Below, in pieces: positions 22,336 through 29,783 of a stretch of DNA of 33,222 nucleotides; the stretch's first letter is position 1, and every line of letters begins with the position of its first letter. A model generated the notes under the pieces. The model was not told where the DNA came from. It searched no databases and saw only the letters and a program-made list of their open reading frames with translations. The DNA is from Oscillospiraceae bacterium (GTDB lineage: Bacteria > Bacillota > Clostridia > Oscillospirales > CAG-382): the NCBI GenBank assembly GCA_022508745.1, contig JAFLUP010000003.1:1-33222 (forward strand), given 5' to 3'. Both the position numbers and the translations under genes were made by a program.

Positions 22336-22596
22336 TTAGTCCGCAAAGCCCTCGATCAGCTCGGTAAGACCGGCGATCGCCTGCTCCTCATCGACGCCGT
22401 CCGCGATCAGCGTGACCACGTCGCCTTTGGAAACGGCCAGGGAAAGCACGCCAAGCAGACTCTTTGCGTTGGCCGTGCGGTCACTGTTTTCCACCCAGAT
22501 AGAGCTACGATAAGAATTGGCTTTCTGGATAAAGAAGGTCGCAGGGCGCGCATGAAGTCCCTTCTCATTCTGAATCGTTACATCTTTTCTCGTCAT
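22336..22596 (-). CDS. ptsH: Phosphocarrier protein HPr
   Basis: An 86-residue PTS phosphocarrier. GLHARPA places the phospho-acceptor at His15, and NAKSLLGVLSL places the HPr-kinase site at Ser46, so both catalytic and regulatory sites are kept. This fits HPr rather than the His-less Crh. It moves phosphate from enzyme I to sugar-specific EIIA and, as Ser46-P, helps CcpA-type repression. ATG start with AGGGGAG eight bases upstream, its own promoter at 22629-22657 and a terminator, so it is a single-gene unit with no enzyme I gene nearby. Confidence 0.95.
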   Translation of the reverse strand: MTRKDVTIQNEKGLHARPATFFIQKANSYRSSIWVENSDRTANAKSLLGVLSLAVSKGDVVTLIADGVDEEQAIAGLTELIEGFAD

Positions 22597-22628
22597 GACA
22601 CAAACTCCCCTGACTTATGATTATCAAT

Positions 22629-22657
22629 AGTATACCAAGTTTTTGCAGGAAAATCAA
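22629..22657 (-). promoter_or_regulatory. Promoter of the HPr gene
   Basis: On the minus strand TTGATT (22652-22657), a 17-base spacer and TATACT (22629-22634), 32 bases before the ATG. The stretch up to 22727 also holds a weak hairpin (GCCGTT/AACGGC) without a T-run that may end the DUF4330 operon. Confidence 0.7.
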
Positions 22658-22727
22658 TAGCGCCGTTCCAGAAAAAACGGCAACTATCCCCTCGTTTTTT
22701 GGTGATTTCCGACGATGAGAAGCCTTT

Positions 22728-23243
22728 TTAAGAGCCGGAAACGGTCACGCCCGTGATTTGCAGGGCGAAAAACGCGTCCACGGTGGAAACATACACCGTT
22801 TCTCCCGGCACCAACAACATGCCGCCGTTGAGGTAGACAAAGCCGTCCACTTCGTACCCGGTCGCCGTGACCGTGCCGGAAAGCAGCGACAGTCCGTTGC
22901 GCACCTTGACCATCTGCCCGTTGGGAAGCGCCCGTTCATCGGTGGCGCTTTCGGAGGTGCATACCAGCACTTCCCCCATGGGCATACCGTCCTCGCTGTA
23001 CAGGATGACCCCCTGCTGCATGGATGCGGCGGTCACAGGCTCCACGTCCGTTACCCGGAAGGTATACGTCACCACGGAGGTGCCTTCCTCGGCAAACAGC
23101 CGCTGGATTCGTCCCCGCAGAAAGAACGCGGCGACGGCGGCGACGATCAAAAGCAGGATCAGCACGTCCAGCGCGCCGACGCGAAAAGACCCCCGCTTTG
23201 CCTTCTTTTCCGGCTGGTTTACGGTCGTATTCGTTCCGTTCAT
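22728..23243 (-). CDS. DUF4330-like membrane protein (second copy)
   Basis: A 171-residue protein with a short charged N terminus, one membrane helix (about 24-44, VGALDVLILLLIVAAVAAFF) and an extracellular beta-rich domain. The layout, a LDVLILLLI helix followed by TYTFRVTDVEP and a GVILYSEDGMPMGEV strand pair, is what I know from DUF4330 proteins of clostridia. It resembles the neighbouring copy in order of strands but not in close sequence. ATG start with a GAAAGGAAAGG site. It begins 27 bases after its paralogue and is last in the operon. Function unknown. Confidence 0.7.
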   Translation of the reverse strand: MNGTNTTVNQPEKKAKRGSFRVGALDVLILLLIVAAVAAFFLRGRIQRLFAEEGTSVVTYTFRVTDVEPVTAASMQQGVILYSEDGMPMGEVLVCTSESATDERALPNGQMVKVRNGLSLLSGTVTATGYEVDGFVYLNGGMLLVPGETVYVSTVDAFFALQITGVTVSGS

Positions 23244-23270
23244 ACTTGCGGCCTTTCCTTTCTGCTTGCG

Positions 23271-23792
23271 TTACTCTTCAAGCGGTTCCTCTGCCGGTGC
23301 CTGAACCAACGTCAGGACCAAGCCCTCCCCGCGGTAGCCAAACACCATTGCGTCCAGCATGGCGCCCGCCGCGACCCGGTGATCCCCGACGAAATAGCCC
23401 CCGTCGCGCACCTCCGCCGTCACACGGACGGTCAGAAGAATATCGCTCCGCTCACCGGAACGGGCGTATGTATACGCGTACAGACCGTTTTCGTCCGGCT
23501 CCGCCGCGTCCCCGTCGAAAAATGCCTCTATCGAACGGGAAACCGTCACCGACCGGATCTCGCCCAAAGGCTCGCCGGAAGCGGTATAGAGCATCGCGCC
23601 CTCCGTAAAGGTTCCGCTGTAGGTGTTATCCACCCCGGAGAACCGCACCGTGCAGAGCAGCTCCTCCGTAGGCTGATCCTCCCGGTTGGTCGCCCAGTAA
23701 ACACCTGCGGCGACCACAAGGGCGAGCAGCAACAGCAGCACGATGTCAAACAGCGGAAACCGCCGTTTCTTTCCCTTCGTTTTCAGATCCAT
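23271..23792 (-). CDS. DUF4330-like membrane protein (first copy)
   Basis: A 173-residue protein with a basic start (KTKGKKRRF), one membrane helix (about 15-34) and an outside domain containing TVRFSGVDNTYSGTF, GAMLYTASGEPLGEI and a later Gly-rich strand pair. It fits the DUF4330 layout. Its ATG lies inside the end of the O-antigen-ligase-like gene with a 10-base overlap (ATGGATCTGA), so the two are translated together. This suggests a complex or shared pathway with that membrane protein. Function unknown. Confidence 0.7.
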   Translation of the reverse strand: MDLKTKGKKRRFPLFDIVLLLLLALVVAAGVYWATNREDQPTEELLCTVRFSGVDNTYSGTFTEGAMLYTASGEPLGEIRSVTVSRSIEAFFDGDAAEPDENGLYAYTYARSGERSDILLTVRVTAEVRDGGYFVGDHRVAAGAMLDAMVFGYRGEGLVLTLVQAPAEEPLEE

Positions 23793-25642
23793 TGCTCTTC
23801 TCTCGCCTCCTTTTCACGTTGAAAGCCATACAGATCACCGGTCAGCGACGCTGCCGGGCAAAGACACCAGAAGATCCCGAGGATGCGCAGATCCCCCCAG
23901 ACGTTCGTCACCGCCGCGGCAAGTAGGAACATCACCGCTGCCGCCACCAATCCGCCGAAGCGCCGCATCCGCGTGCGGTCGGTTTCCTGACGCATACAGG
24001 TGAACAACCGCTGCAAAGCACAGAATGCGCTTCCGAGGAACAATAGCAGCGTCACCACGCCGCCATCCAGTACCAGACGGGTATACAGGCCCGCCGCAAA
24101 GCCGTCCGGGAGCATCCCGTTTGCCAGCGCAGCAGCGGTCAGCGCGCCGTCTCCGGCGCCTACGCCGGTGAAGAAATACTTCTGCGCCAGCAGTTTTGCC
24201 TGCTCCGAAAACCCGGAAGCGATATTTCCCAGCCGTCCCCCCATCACCAGCGCCATCGCCGGGAACCCGGCACAGCCCGCCAGCACGGCTCCCGCAGGAG
24301 CGCCGTGGGCGAAGGTGGCGTACAGAAGAAGGGCAAGGAACAGCCCCGGCAGAACCCACAAGGAACGCAGCAGCACGGCATTGAGGGCGATCAGGACGAG
24401 CGCCAGCGCCCCGCTGCGGCATTTCCCCCGGGCAAGCACCACCGGTAGGATCACCACCAGATAGCAGCCCAGCACTTCACCGGAAAGCCCGGACCGGAAC
24501 AGCCAATCCGGCAGGGGCAGCGCCGCCGCCCACTCCGGCAGAAATTCCGGCAAACGGCTGACAAGCAGCGGATAGGACAGCCGCAACGCGGAAAGCAGCA
24601 GCGTGACGACTCCGCCGTAAACCAGCGCCGTTTGATACGCGCAAAAGAGTTTTTCCGTAGTCAGCAGACTGGCGGTCAGCATCCACAGGCAGCCGAACAG
24701 CAAAACCCGCAGGAAAACCGACGAATCCCCTCCCGTCAGCGCGGAAAGGCCGCAAGCACCGATGGTCATGAACAGAAACCATTCCGGCAGCCGCGTGCGC
24801 AGCACCCGTTTGAGCCGGAAATACTTTTGTAGGTATCCCGCCAGCGCAAGCAGGGTCAGAAATGCGGTCACGCGGAGCCGCGCAAAGGGCAGCAGGAACA
24901 CCGCCGACAGCAGCCCCGTCTCCGGCGACGCGGGAATACACAGGCAAAACAGCGTGGCGAACACGAAAAGCAGCACTCGATGCGGCGCGAACCACACCGT
25001 CGCAAGCCCCGCCAGCGTTCCCGCCACAAACGCGATCCCGCCCCGGGCACTCACCCGCTCCTTGCCCTGGCGCAGATCCTCCGGGCAGAAGCCCAGCATA
25101 TCAATAAAGAGGGTTTTGAACAGCGCGCTGTTTCCGCAGAAGGCATTGATCGGTCTGCCGCAGAACAACAGCAGCAGGGAGACCAATAATGTCACGGCAG
25201 CGGTGCAGAGATCCGTGGGATCCGCCGTTCCGATGCCGGGCATCACATAGCGCTTGGTCAGGAAAATGCCCGCGGTATACAGGGCAAATACCGTGCCCGC
25301 GATACCGAAAAACCGCGCCCGCATATGCAGAAACCCCCGCCGCACTCGCTCCGCGAGGTTGAAAAGGGAACTTCTGCCGGCGCCGGCGGCGATCTCCATC
25401 CGCAGCGGACCGGAAACCGTCTCCCGGAAGCCGATGGATTGCAGCAGCCGCGCACCAAACCCGGAACGGAACGCTTCGTCCGCCCGGTCGGCGGAGCAAA
25501 GCACTTTCGACGCCAACCCGTTCCGGAAGGACCAGACGCACCGCGCGGACACTCTGGATGTGCACGACAAAAGGAGGCCGGCGGAACCGGACCGTCTGCG
25601 GGGGGTACTCCGCTCCCGGCGCGAGCCGGTTTTCGCGCGCAT
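23783..25642 (-). CDS. O-antigen-ligase-like polytopic membrane protein
   Basis: About 619 residues with roughly ten or more membrane helices. After a basic, soluble N-terminal region (about 1-110) come hydrophobic segments separated by short loops, and a large loop before GLSGEVLGCYLVVILPVVLA, which recalls the Wzy/WaaL ligase and polymerase type. Another region, QKYFFTGVGAGDGALTAAAL, resembles the conserved G-x-G part of these proteins. It could join or polymerise a surface polysaccharide. The start is uncertain: the frame is open to 25780, but that overlaps the upstream gene; I chose the ATG at 25642, with GAAGAGAAA as a poor ribosome site, and a GTG near 25693 is an alternative. A DUF4330 gene overlaps its end by 10 bases. 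Confidence 0.65.
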   Translation of the reverse strand: MRAKTGSRRERSTPRRRSGSAGLLLSCTSRVSARCVWSFRNGLASKVLCSADRADEAFRSGFGARLLQSIGFRETVSGPLRMEIAAGAGRSSLFNLAERVRRGFLHMRARFFGIAGTVFALYTAGIFLTKRYVMPGIGTADPTDLCTAAVTLLVSLLLLFCGRPINAFCGNSALFKTLFIDMLGFCPEDLRQGKERVSARGGIAFVAGTLAGLATVWFAPHRVLLFVFATLFCLCIPASPETGLLSAVFLLPFARLRVTAFLTLLALAGYLQKYFRLKRVLRTRLPEWFLFMTIGACGLSALTGGDSSVFLRVLLFGCLWMLTASLLTTEKLFCAYQTALVYGGVVTLLLSALRLSYPLLVSRLPEFLPEWAAALPLPDWLFRSGLSGEVLGCYLVVILPVVLARGKCRSGALALVLIALNAVLLRSLWVLPGLFLALLLYATFAHGAPAGAVLAGCAGFPAMALVMGGRLGNIASGFSEQAKLLAQKYFFTGVGAGDGALTAAALANGMLPDGFAAGLYTRLVLDGGVVTLLLFLGSAFCALQRLFTCMRQETDRTRMRRFGGLVAAAVMFLLAAAVTNVWGDLRILGIFWCLCPAASLTGDLYGFQREKEAREEQWI

Positions 25643-25737
25643 TTTCTCTTCGCGCACGTCCGACTTTTCCTTCGCTGTCGCTTTCGCCACGTGATACCAT
25701 GCCTTTCGAGGGTTGAAAACGTCGTTAAAATACGTAC

Positions 25738-26241
25738 TTATAAACTTTGTTTTAATTCTGTAAGCTCCGTCTCCAGCCATGTCCGATGTGTTTCGATCAT
25801 GGCAGGAACGTCGCTCACCTTAACATATTCAGCGGTTCTCGGGTCCCACGGATAATGCTTCGGGAATCCCAAATAACACCACAGATCTCCAAACGCAAAC
25901 AGATCGTCAAAAGAGGGTTCCCCCGGAAAGTCGCAGAGAAACTGATACAGCGCGTACGCGATCCATTTTCGGTTCTCCGTCTCCAAAGAAACGCTGCCGG
26001 ACGAACATTCCTGTTCCGACAAATCACGAACAATATGCAAAACTTCCGCATCCGTATCGGCGTTCAGCAGGGAAAGGCAGACGTCACACGCCGGCTCGGT
26101 TTCCAGCCTTACCGCCGCGTAGGCACGCACGTCCTCCGGCTTGATCCGATAGGAATACTCGATCAACTCCGAACCGATCTTGATGAATGTCCAGGAAATA
26201 CGAATCTCCCATTCGGGAAGCTGCATATAAAACGGTTTCAT
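25738..26241 (-). CDS. Unrecognised cytosolic protein downstream of trmD
   Basis: A 167-residue protein with no signal peptide or membrane helix. The N terminus is strand-rich and amphipathic (WEIRISWTFIKIGSELIEYS). The middle is acidic with a few cysteines, and the C-terminal third has FGDLWCYLGFPKHYPWDPRT followed by a helix. I do not recognise the family. ATG chosen at 26241, with GGGAG upstream, rather than a GTG four codons earlier. It starts 15 bases after the trmD stop, so it is likely a tail gene of that operon. Aromatic-rich small proteins of this size are sometimes immunity or SUKH/SMI1-like, but I see no decisive motif. Confidence 0.6.
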   Translation of the reverse strand: MKPFYMQLPEWEIRISWTFIKIGSELIEYSYRIKPEDVRAYAAVRLETEPACDVCLSLLNADTDAEVLHIVRDLSEQECSSGSVSLETENRKWIAYALYQFLCDFPGEPSFDDLFAFGDLWCYLGFPKHYPWDPRTAEYVKVSDVPAMIETHRTWLETELTELKQSL

Positions 26242-26256
26242 GCGGACTCCCACTTT

Positions 26257-26952
26257 CTATTCGTCTTTTGTTTCCTCTTTCAGCAAATCCGGTCGTTTCC
26301 GGCGGGTGCGCTCCAGAGATTGCTCCCGCTTCCACTGCTCTTGCAAAGCGTGGTTGCCGTTGACCAGCACCTCCGGCACTTCCAGACCTTCAAAGACCCT
26401 TGGACGGGTATACTGCGGATGCTCCAGCAGTCCGTCCGAAAGACTCTCCTTTTCGTAACATTCCCGGTTGGCGAGGACGCCGTCCTGCAAGCGGGCGATA
26501 CAATCCACCACGATGGCAGCCGGCAGTTCCCCGCCGGTCAACACATAGTCCCCGACGGAAAGCTCCTCGTCCACTTCCAATTCCAGAATCCGCTCGTCGA
26601 TCCCTTCGTAATGTCCGCAAAGCAAAATCAGCCGGTCATAGCTGCAAAGCTCCCGTGCTTTTTGCTGTGTAAACACTTCCCCTTGGGGGGAAAGGTAGAT
26701 CGTCCGGGTCTTTCCCGCGTCCTGTGCCTTGACGGCACGGATGCAGTCCACCGCGGGCTGGCACATCATGACCATGCCGTAGCCGCCGCCGTAGGGGGTA
26801 TCGTCCACCCGGCGGTGCTTGTCCTTGGTGTAATCGCGGATATCCGTACAGCGGATGTCCACGATGCCCGCGCTCCTTGCGCGGCCCACGATGCTGGAGG
26901 AAAAGATGGCCTCCATCATCTCCGGGAACAGCGTCAAAACGTCAAAGCGCAT
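26257..26952 (-). CDS. trmD: tRNA (guanine37-N1)-methyltransferase
   Basis: A 231-residue SPOUT methyltransferase that makes m1G37 in tRNAs and prevents frameshifts. The knot motifs LSPQGEVF, CGHYEGIDER and SVGDYVLTGGELPA are all present, as is the N-terminal MRFDVLTLFPEM. The ATG at 26952 lies one base after the rimM stop (TGATATG), so translation is coupled; an eight-codon longer frame lies inside rimM. GGAGAG is five bases upstream. Position after rimM is the standard order. Confidence 0.95.
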   Translation of the reverse strand: MRFDVLTLFPEMMEAIFSSSIVGRARSAGIVDIRCTDIRDYTKDKHRRVDDTPYGGGYGMVMMCQPAVDCIRAVKAQDAGKTRTIYLSPQGEVFTQQKARELCSYDRLILLCGHYEGIDERILELEVDEELSVGDYVLTGGELPAAIVVDCIARLQDGVLANRECYEKESLSDGLLEHPQYTRPRVFEGLEVPEVLVNGNHALQEQWKREQSLERTRRKRPDLLKEETKDE

Positions 26953-26953
26953 A

Positions 26954-27460
26954 TCAGCTCTCCGTCCCCGGGGCAAACCCGTCGATCAGCCGGATGCGGA
27001 TCTCCTCGCCCGGTTTCACCGAAACCAGATATTCCGGCGCCGGCGGGAACAGAAACTCCGTTTCCCCGTCGCCGATGAGCCACAGGAAGCGACCGCCCCG
27101 TTCCTCCACGGCGCGGACGACCCCCACCGTGCGTTCCGAGCGCAGGTCAAAAACCGGCGTCCCGATCAGGTCGTCGTTGAACCAGCTCCCCGCCGGCAGG
27201 GTCACATCCTCCCGGTCGAACCAGAGGGTGCGCCCATTCAGCGCGGAAGCGGAGGTGCGGTCCCCGTACCCCTTGAACACGATGGTCCCGAGGTGCGGAA
27301 GCATCCGCTCCACCTCCAGATATGCCTTTCCCTCCGGGTCCAGATAGAGCTTGGACACACCGGAGAGAAATTCCATGCTGTCGCACCAGCAGCTGAAGCG
27401 CACTTCGCCCTTCAGCCCGCGGGGAGCGTTCAGACGCCCCGCCTCCAGGTAGCGTTTCAT
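26954..27460 (-). CDS. rimM: 16S rRNA processing protein RimM
   Basis: A 168-residue ribosome maturation factor. RLNAPRGLKGEVRF is the N-terminal signature, the PRC-barrel part has WFNDDLIGTPVFDLRSERTV, and it ends with IRIRLIDGFAPG. It binds S19 and helps assemble the 30S head. The ATG at 27460 shares one base with the khpA stop (TGATG); a GTG one codon earlier is possible. Confidence 0.95.
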   Translation of the reverse strand: MKRYLEAGRLNAPRGLKGEVRFSCWCDSMEFLSGVSKLYLDPEGKAYLEVERMLPHLGTIVFKGYGDRTSASALNGRTLWFDREDVTLPAGSWFNDDLIGTPVFDLRSERTVGVVRAVEERGGRFLWLIGDGETEFLFPPAPEYLVSVKPGEEIRIRLIDGFAPGTES

Positions 27461-27687
27461 CACAGGATATCGACGATGACCCGCTTATTCTCCCGAACCG
27501 CCTGCGCGCGCATGACCGTGCGGATGCTCCGCGCGATCTTGCCTTCCTTGCCGATCACGCGGCCCACGTCCCGCTTGGCGACCCGCAGTTCCAGCACCAC
27601 CGTATCGCCGCTGACGCGCTCCTCGACGGAAACCTCATCCGGATACTCCACGAGCCCCCGAACAAGGTCAAGAAGCATCTGTCTCAT
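27460..27687 (-). CDS. khpA: KH-domain RNA-binding protein KhpA
   Basis: A 75-residue single-KH protein. [16 protein letters not shown] contains the GxxG loop that grips RNA, and the alpha/beta order fits a type II KH domain. KhpA pairs with KhpB in Gram-positive bacteria to bind many RNAs and affect cell division. Its ATG overlaps the rpsP stop (ATGA), and the stop overlaps rimM by one base. khpB is not in the window. Confidence 0.95.
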   Translation of the reverse strand: MRQMLLDLVRGLVEYPDEVSVEERVSGDTVVLELRVAKRDVGRVIGKEGKIARSIRTVMRAQAVRENKRVIVDIL

Positions 27688-27929
27688 TCGATGACTCCGT
27701 TTTTCTTGAGCAGGTCACGAACCGTATCCGTCGGCTGTGCGCCGTTGGCGATCCACTTCTTTGCTTTTTCCGCGTCCACCGTCACGGTCGAGGGGTTGGT
27801 CATGGGGTTGTAGGTGCCGATCTCCTCGATGAAACGGCCGTCACGGGGTGCGCGGGAATCCGCGACGACGATGCGGTAAAAGGGCGCCTTCTTTGCGCCG
27901 AGTCTTCTGAGTCTGATTTTCACTGCCAT
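27684..27929 (-). CDS. rpsP: 30S ribosomal protein S16
   Basis: An 81-residue ribosomal protein: [20 protein letters not shown] and [13 protein letters not shown] are textbook S16. ATG start with GGAGGAAA eight bases upstream. The 70-base gap to ffh contains a perfect 6-bp hairpin (ATAGGG/CCCTAT at about 27949-27966) between ffh and the ribosome site, without a T-run, so transcription should continue from ffh. Confidence 0.97.
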   Translation of the reverse strand: MAVKIRLRRLGAKKAPFYRIVVADSRAPRDGRFIEEIGTYNPMTNPSTVTVDAEKAKKWIANGAQPTDTVRDLLKKNGVIE

Positions 27930-27999
27930 GGTTGTGTTTCCTCCAAATGGATAGGGAATTTGCCCTATATGTTATTTTTTCTTTTTTCGTTTGGAATGG

Positions 28000-29346
28000 T
28001 TAGCCGAACAGACGGCCGAACCCGCCAGGGTTCTTGCCGCCCTTGCGGCCGCGCTTCTTGCCGCCCATGAATTTCTTCATCATGTCGCGGGTCTGTTCGT
28101 ACTGCTTGAGCAGGCGGTTGATCTCCTCCACGGAGGTGCCGCTTCCGGCGGCGATGCGCTTCTTCCGGGAGGAATTGAGCACCTGCGGATGCGCCCGTTC
28201 GTAGGGCGTCATGGAAAGGATGATGGCCTCCGTGTGGGAGAGCGCTTTTTCGTCGATCTTCGCGTCCTTCAATGCACCGGGCTTGACGCCGGGCATCATC
28301 CCGATGAGCTGATCCATGGAGCCCATGTTGCGCAGCTGCTCTAACTGGTCGAGAAAATCCTCCAGCGTGAAGGATTGCTCCCGCATCTTGCGCTCCAACT
28401 CGGCGGCCTTCTTTTCGTCGATGGCGGCCTCCGCCTTTTCGATGAGGGTCAGCACGTCCCCCATGCCCAGGATACGGGAAGCCATGCGGTCCGGGTAGAA
28501 AGGCTCAATGGCGTCCAGCTTTTCGCCGGTTCCGATGAACTTGATGGGCTTGCCGGTGACGTAGCGCACAGAAAGCGCCGCGCCGCCGCGGGTATCGCCG
28601 TCCAACTTCGTGAGGATGACGCCGGTGATGTCCAACAGCTCGTTGAAGCGTTCCGCCACGTTGACCGCGTCCTGACCGGTCATGGCGTCCACCACCAGCA
28701 GGATCTCCGTGGGTTCCACCGCGTCGCGAACCTCTTTGAGTTCTTCCATGAGCGCTTCGTCCACGTGGAGCCGCCCGGCGGTATCAATGAACACGGTGTC
28801 AAAACCGTACTTGACGGCGTGCTTGATGGCTTCCTTCGCCGTCTGCGCCGGGTTCTGCGTTCCCCGCTCGAACACCGGAACGCCCACCTGCTCCGCGACC
28901 ACCTGCAACTGCTTGATGGCGGCGGGGCGGTAGATATCGCAGGCCACCAGCAGCGGGTTCTTGCCCTGCTTCTTGACCAGCTTTGCCAGTTTTGCGGTAT
29001 GGGTGGTTTTACCGGAACCCTGAAGCCCGCACATGAGCACCACCGTGGGCGGTTTAGACGCCACGGTCAGTTTGGAATTGCTCCCGCCCATGAGCGCGGT
29101 GAGTTCCTCGTTGACGATCTTGACGATCTGTTGACCGGGCAGCAGGCTTTCCAGCACCTCCGACCCGACGGCGCGCTCGGACACCTTGTTCACGAACGCC
29201 TTGACCACCTTGAAGTTGACGTCCGCTTCCAGCAGCGCGAGCTTGATCTCCCGCATACCCGCTTTGACGTCCGCCTCCGTCAGTTTGCCCTTGTTCCGAA
29301 ACTTCTTGAATGCTTCGGAGAGTTTATCTGCCAGATTGGAAAACAT
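28000..29346 (-). CDS. ffh: Signal recognition particle protein Ffh
   Basis: A 448-residue SRP54 GTPase of full length. The N domain starts MFSNLADKLSEAFKK; the G domain has CGLQGSGKTTHTAKL (P-loop), FIDTAGRLHVDE and TKLDGDTRGG; the M domain from about residue 300 is Met-rich and ends in a Gly/Lys-rich tail. It binds signal peptides and SRP RNA and delivers ribosomes to FtsY. It starts 23 bases after ylxM; ATG with GAAGGAGAAAC upstream. Confidence 0.97.
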   Translation of the reverse strand: MFSNLADKLSEAFKKFRNKGKLTEADVKAGMREIKLALLEADVNFKVVKAFVNKVSERAVGSEVLESLLPGQQIVKIVNEELTALMGGSNSKLTVASKPPTVVLMCGLQGSGKTTHTAKLAKLVKKQGKNPLLVACDIYRPAAIKQLQVVAEQVGVPVFERGTQNPAQTAKEAIKHAVKYGFDTVFIDTAGRLHVDEALMEELKEVRDAVEPTEILLVVDAMTGQDAVNVAERFNELLDITGVILTKLDGDTRGGAALSVRYVTGKPIKFIGTGEKLDAIEPFYPDRMASRILGMGDVLTLIEKAEAAIDEKKAAELERKMREQSFTLEDFLDQLEQLRNMGSMDQLIGMMPGVKPGALKDAKIDEKALSHTEAIILSMTPYERAHPQVLNSSRKKRIAAGSGTSVEEINRLLKQYEQTRDMMKKFMGGKKRGRKGGKNPGGFGRLFG

Positions 29347-29369
29347 CCGTGTTTCTCCTTCCTTACACG

Positions 29370-29696
29370 CTAATGATCACCCGTCAGGATCTCCGTCAGT
29401 TCCCCTGCGAGCGCTCGCTCCTCCGCCCGTCCGCTGCCGGACAGACGGTCGATGACGGCGAACAGCCTTTCCCGCTTTTCCAGCAGACCCAGCGCCTGCT
29501 CCCACGCCGTCAGCTCCGTTTCGCCCCGGCGCAGTGCATCGTGGACCCCCTGCCGCGTGATCCCGCAGTTTTCCGCGATCTCCGCCAGGGAGAGGTCGTC
29601 CGCGTAATAGGAGGTCATCACGTCCCGGCAGCGCGCCGAAAGCGCTTCGCCGTAGCAATCCAGCAGCCTGCAAAGCCGCTCGCGCTTTTCCTCCAT
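29370..29696 (-). CDS. ylxM: YlxM-family SRP-associated HTH protein
   Basis: A 108-residue YlxM/p13-like protein. LLDCYGEALSARCRDVMTSY and YADDLSLAEIAENCGITRQG are the family signature; the second part is a sigma-70 region 4-type helix-turn-helix. In streptococci it modulates SRP GTPase activity. The chosen ATG follows GGGAGG by six bases; a 14-codon longer frame runs into the palindrome upstream and lacks a ribosome site. First gene of the ffh operon. Confidence 0.93.
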   Translation of the reverse strand: MEEKRERLCRLLDCYGEALSARCRDVMTSYYADDLSLAEIAENCGITRQGVHDALRRGETELTAWEQALGLLEKRERLFAVIDRLSGSGRAEERALAGELTEILTGDH

Positions 29697-29717
29697 GGTA
29701 GCCTCCCAAATACACAG

Positions 29718-29750
29718 TAAGCCTGTAAAGCAAATCACTTTACAGGCTTA
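29718..29750. promoter_or_regulatory. Perfect 13-bp palindrome at the ylxM-ffh transcription start
   Basis: TAAGCCTGTAAAG (29718-29730) and CTTTACAGGCTTA (29738-29750) are perfect inverted copies around CAAATCA. It touches the -10 of the minus-strand promoter and covers the expected start site, so it may be an operator. It has no T-run on the minus strand to make it a terminator. Confidence 0.6.
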
Positions 29751-29777
29751 TTATACACATTTTTTTCCGCTTGTCAA
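29750..29777 (-). promoter_or_regulatory. Promoter of the ylxM-ffh-rpsP-khpA-rimM-trmD operon
   Basis: On the minus strand a perfect TTGACA (29772-29777), a 16-base spacer and a perfect TATAAT (29750-29755). The -35 begins seven bases after the clpC-like stop. The -10 overlaps the palindrome by one base. Confidence 0.85.
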
Positions 29778-29783
29778 GGGGAT

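Noticed and set aside
27949-27966. Terminator between ffh and rpsP
   Set aside because: The 6-bp hairpin has no T-run in the direction of transcription; the AT-rich tract lies on the wrong side.
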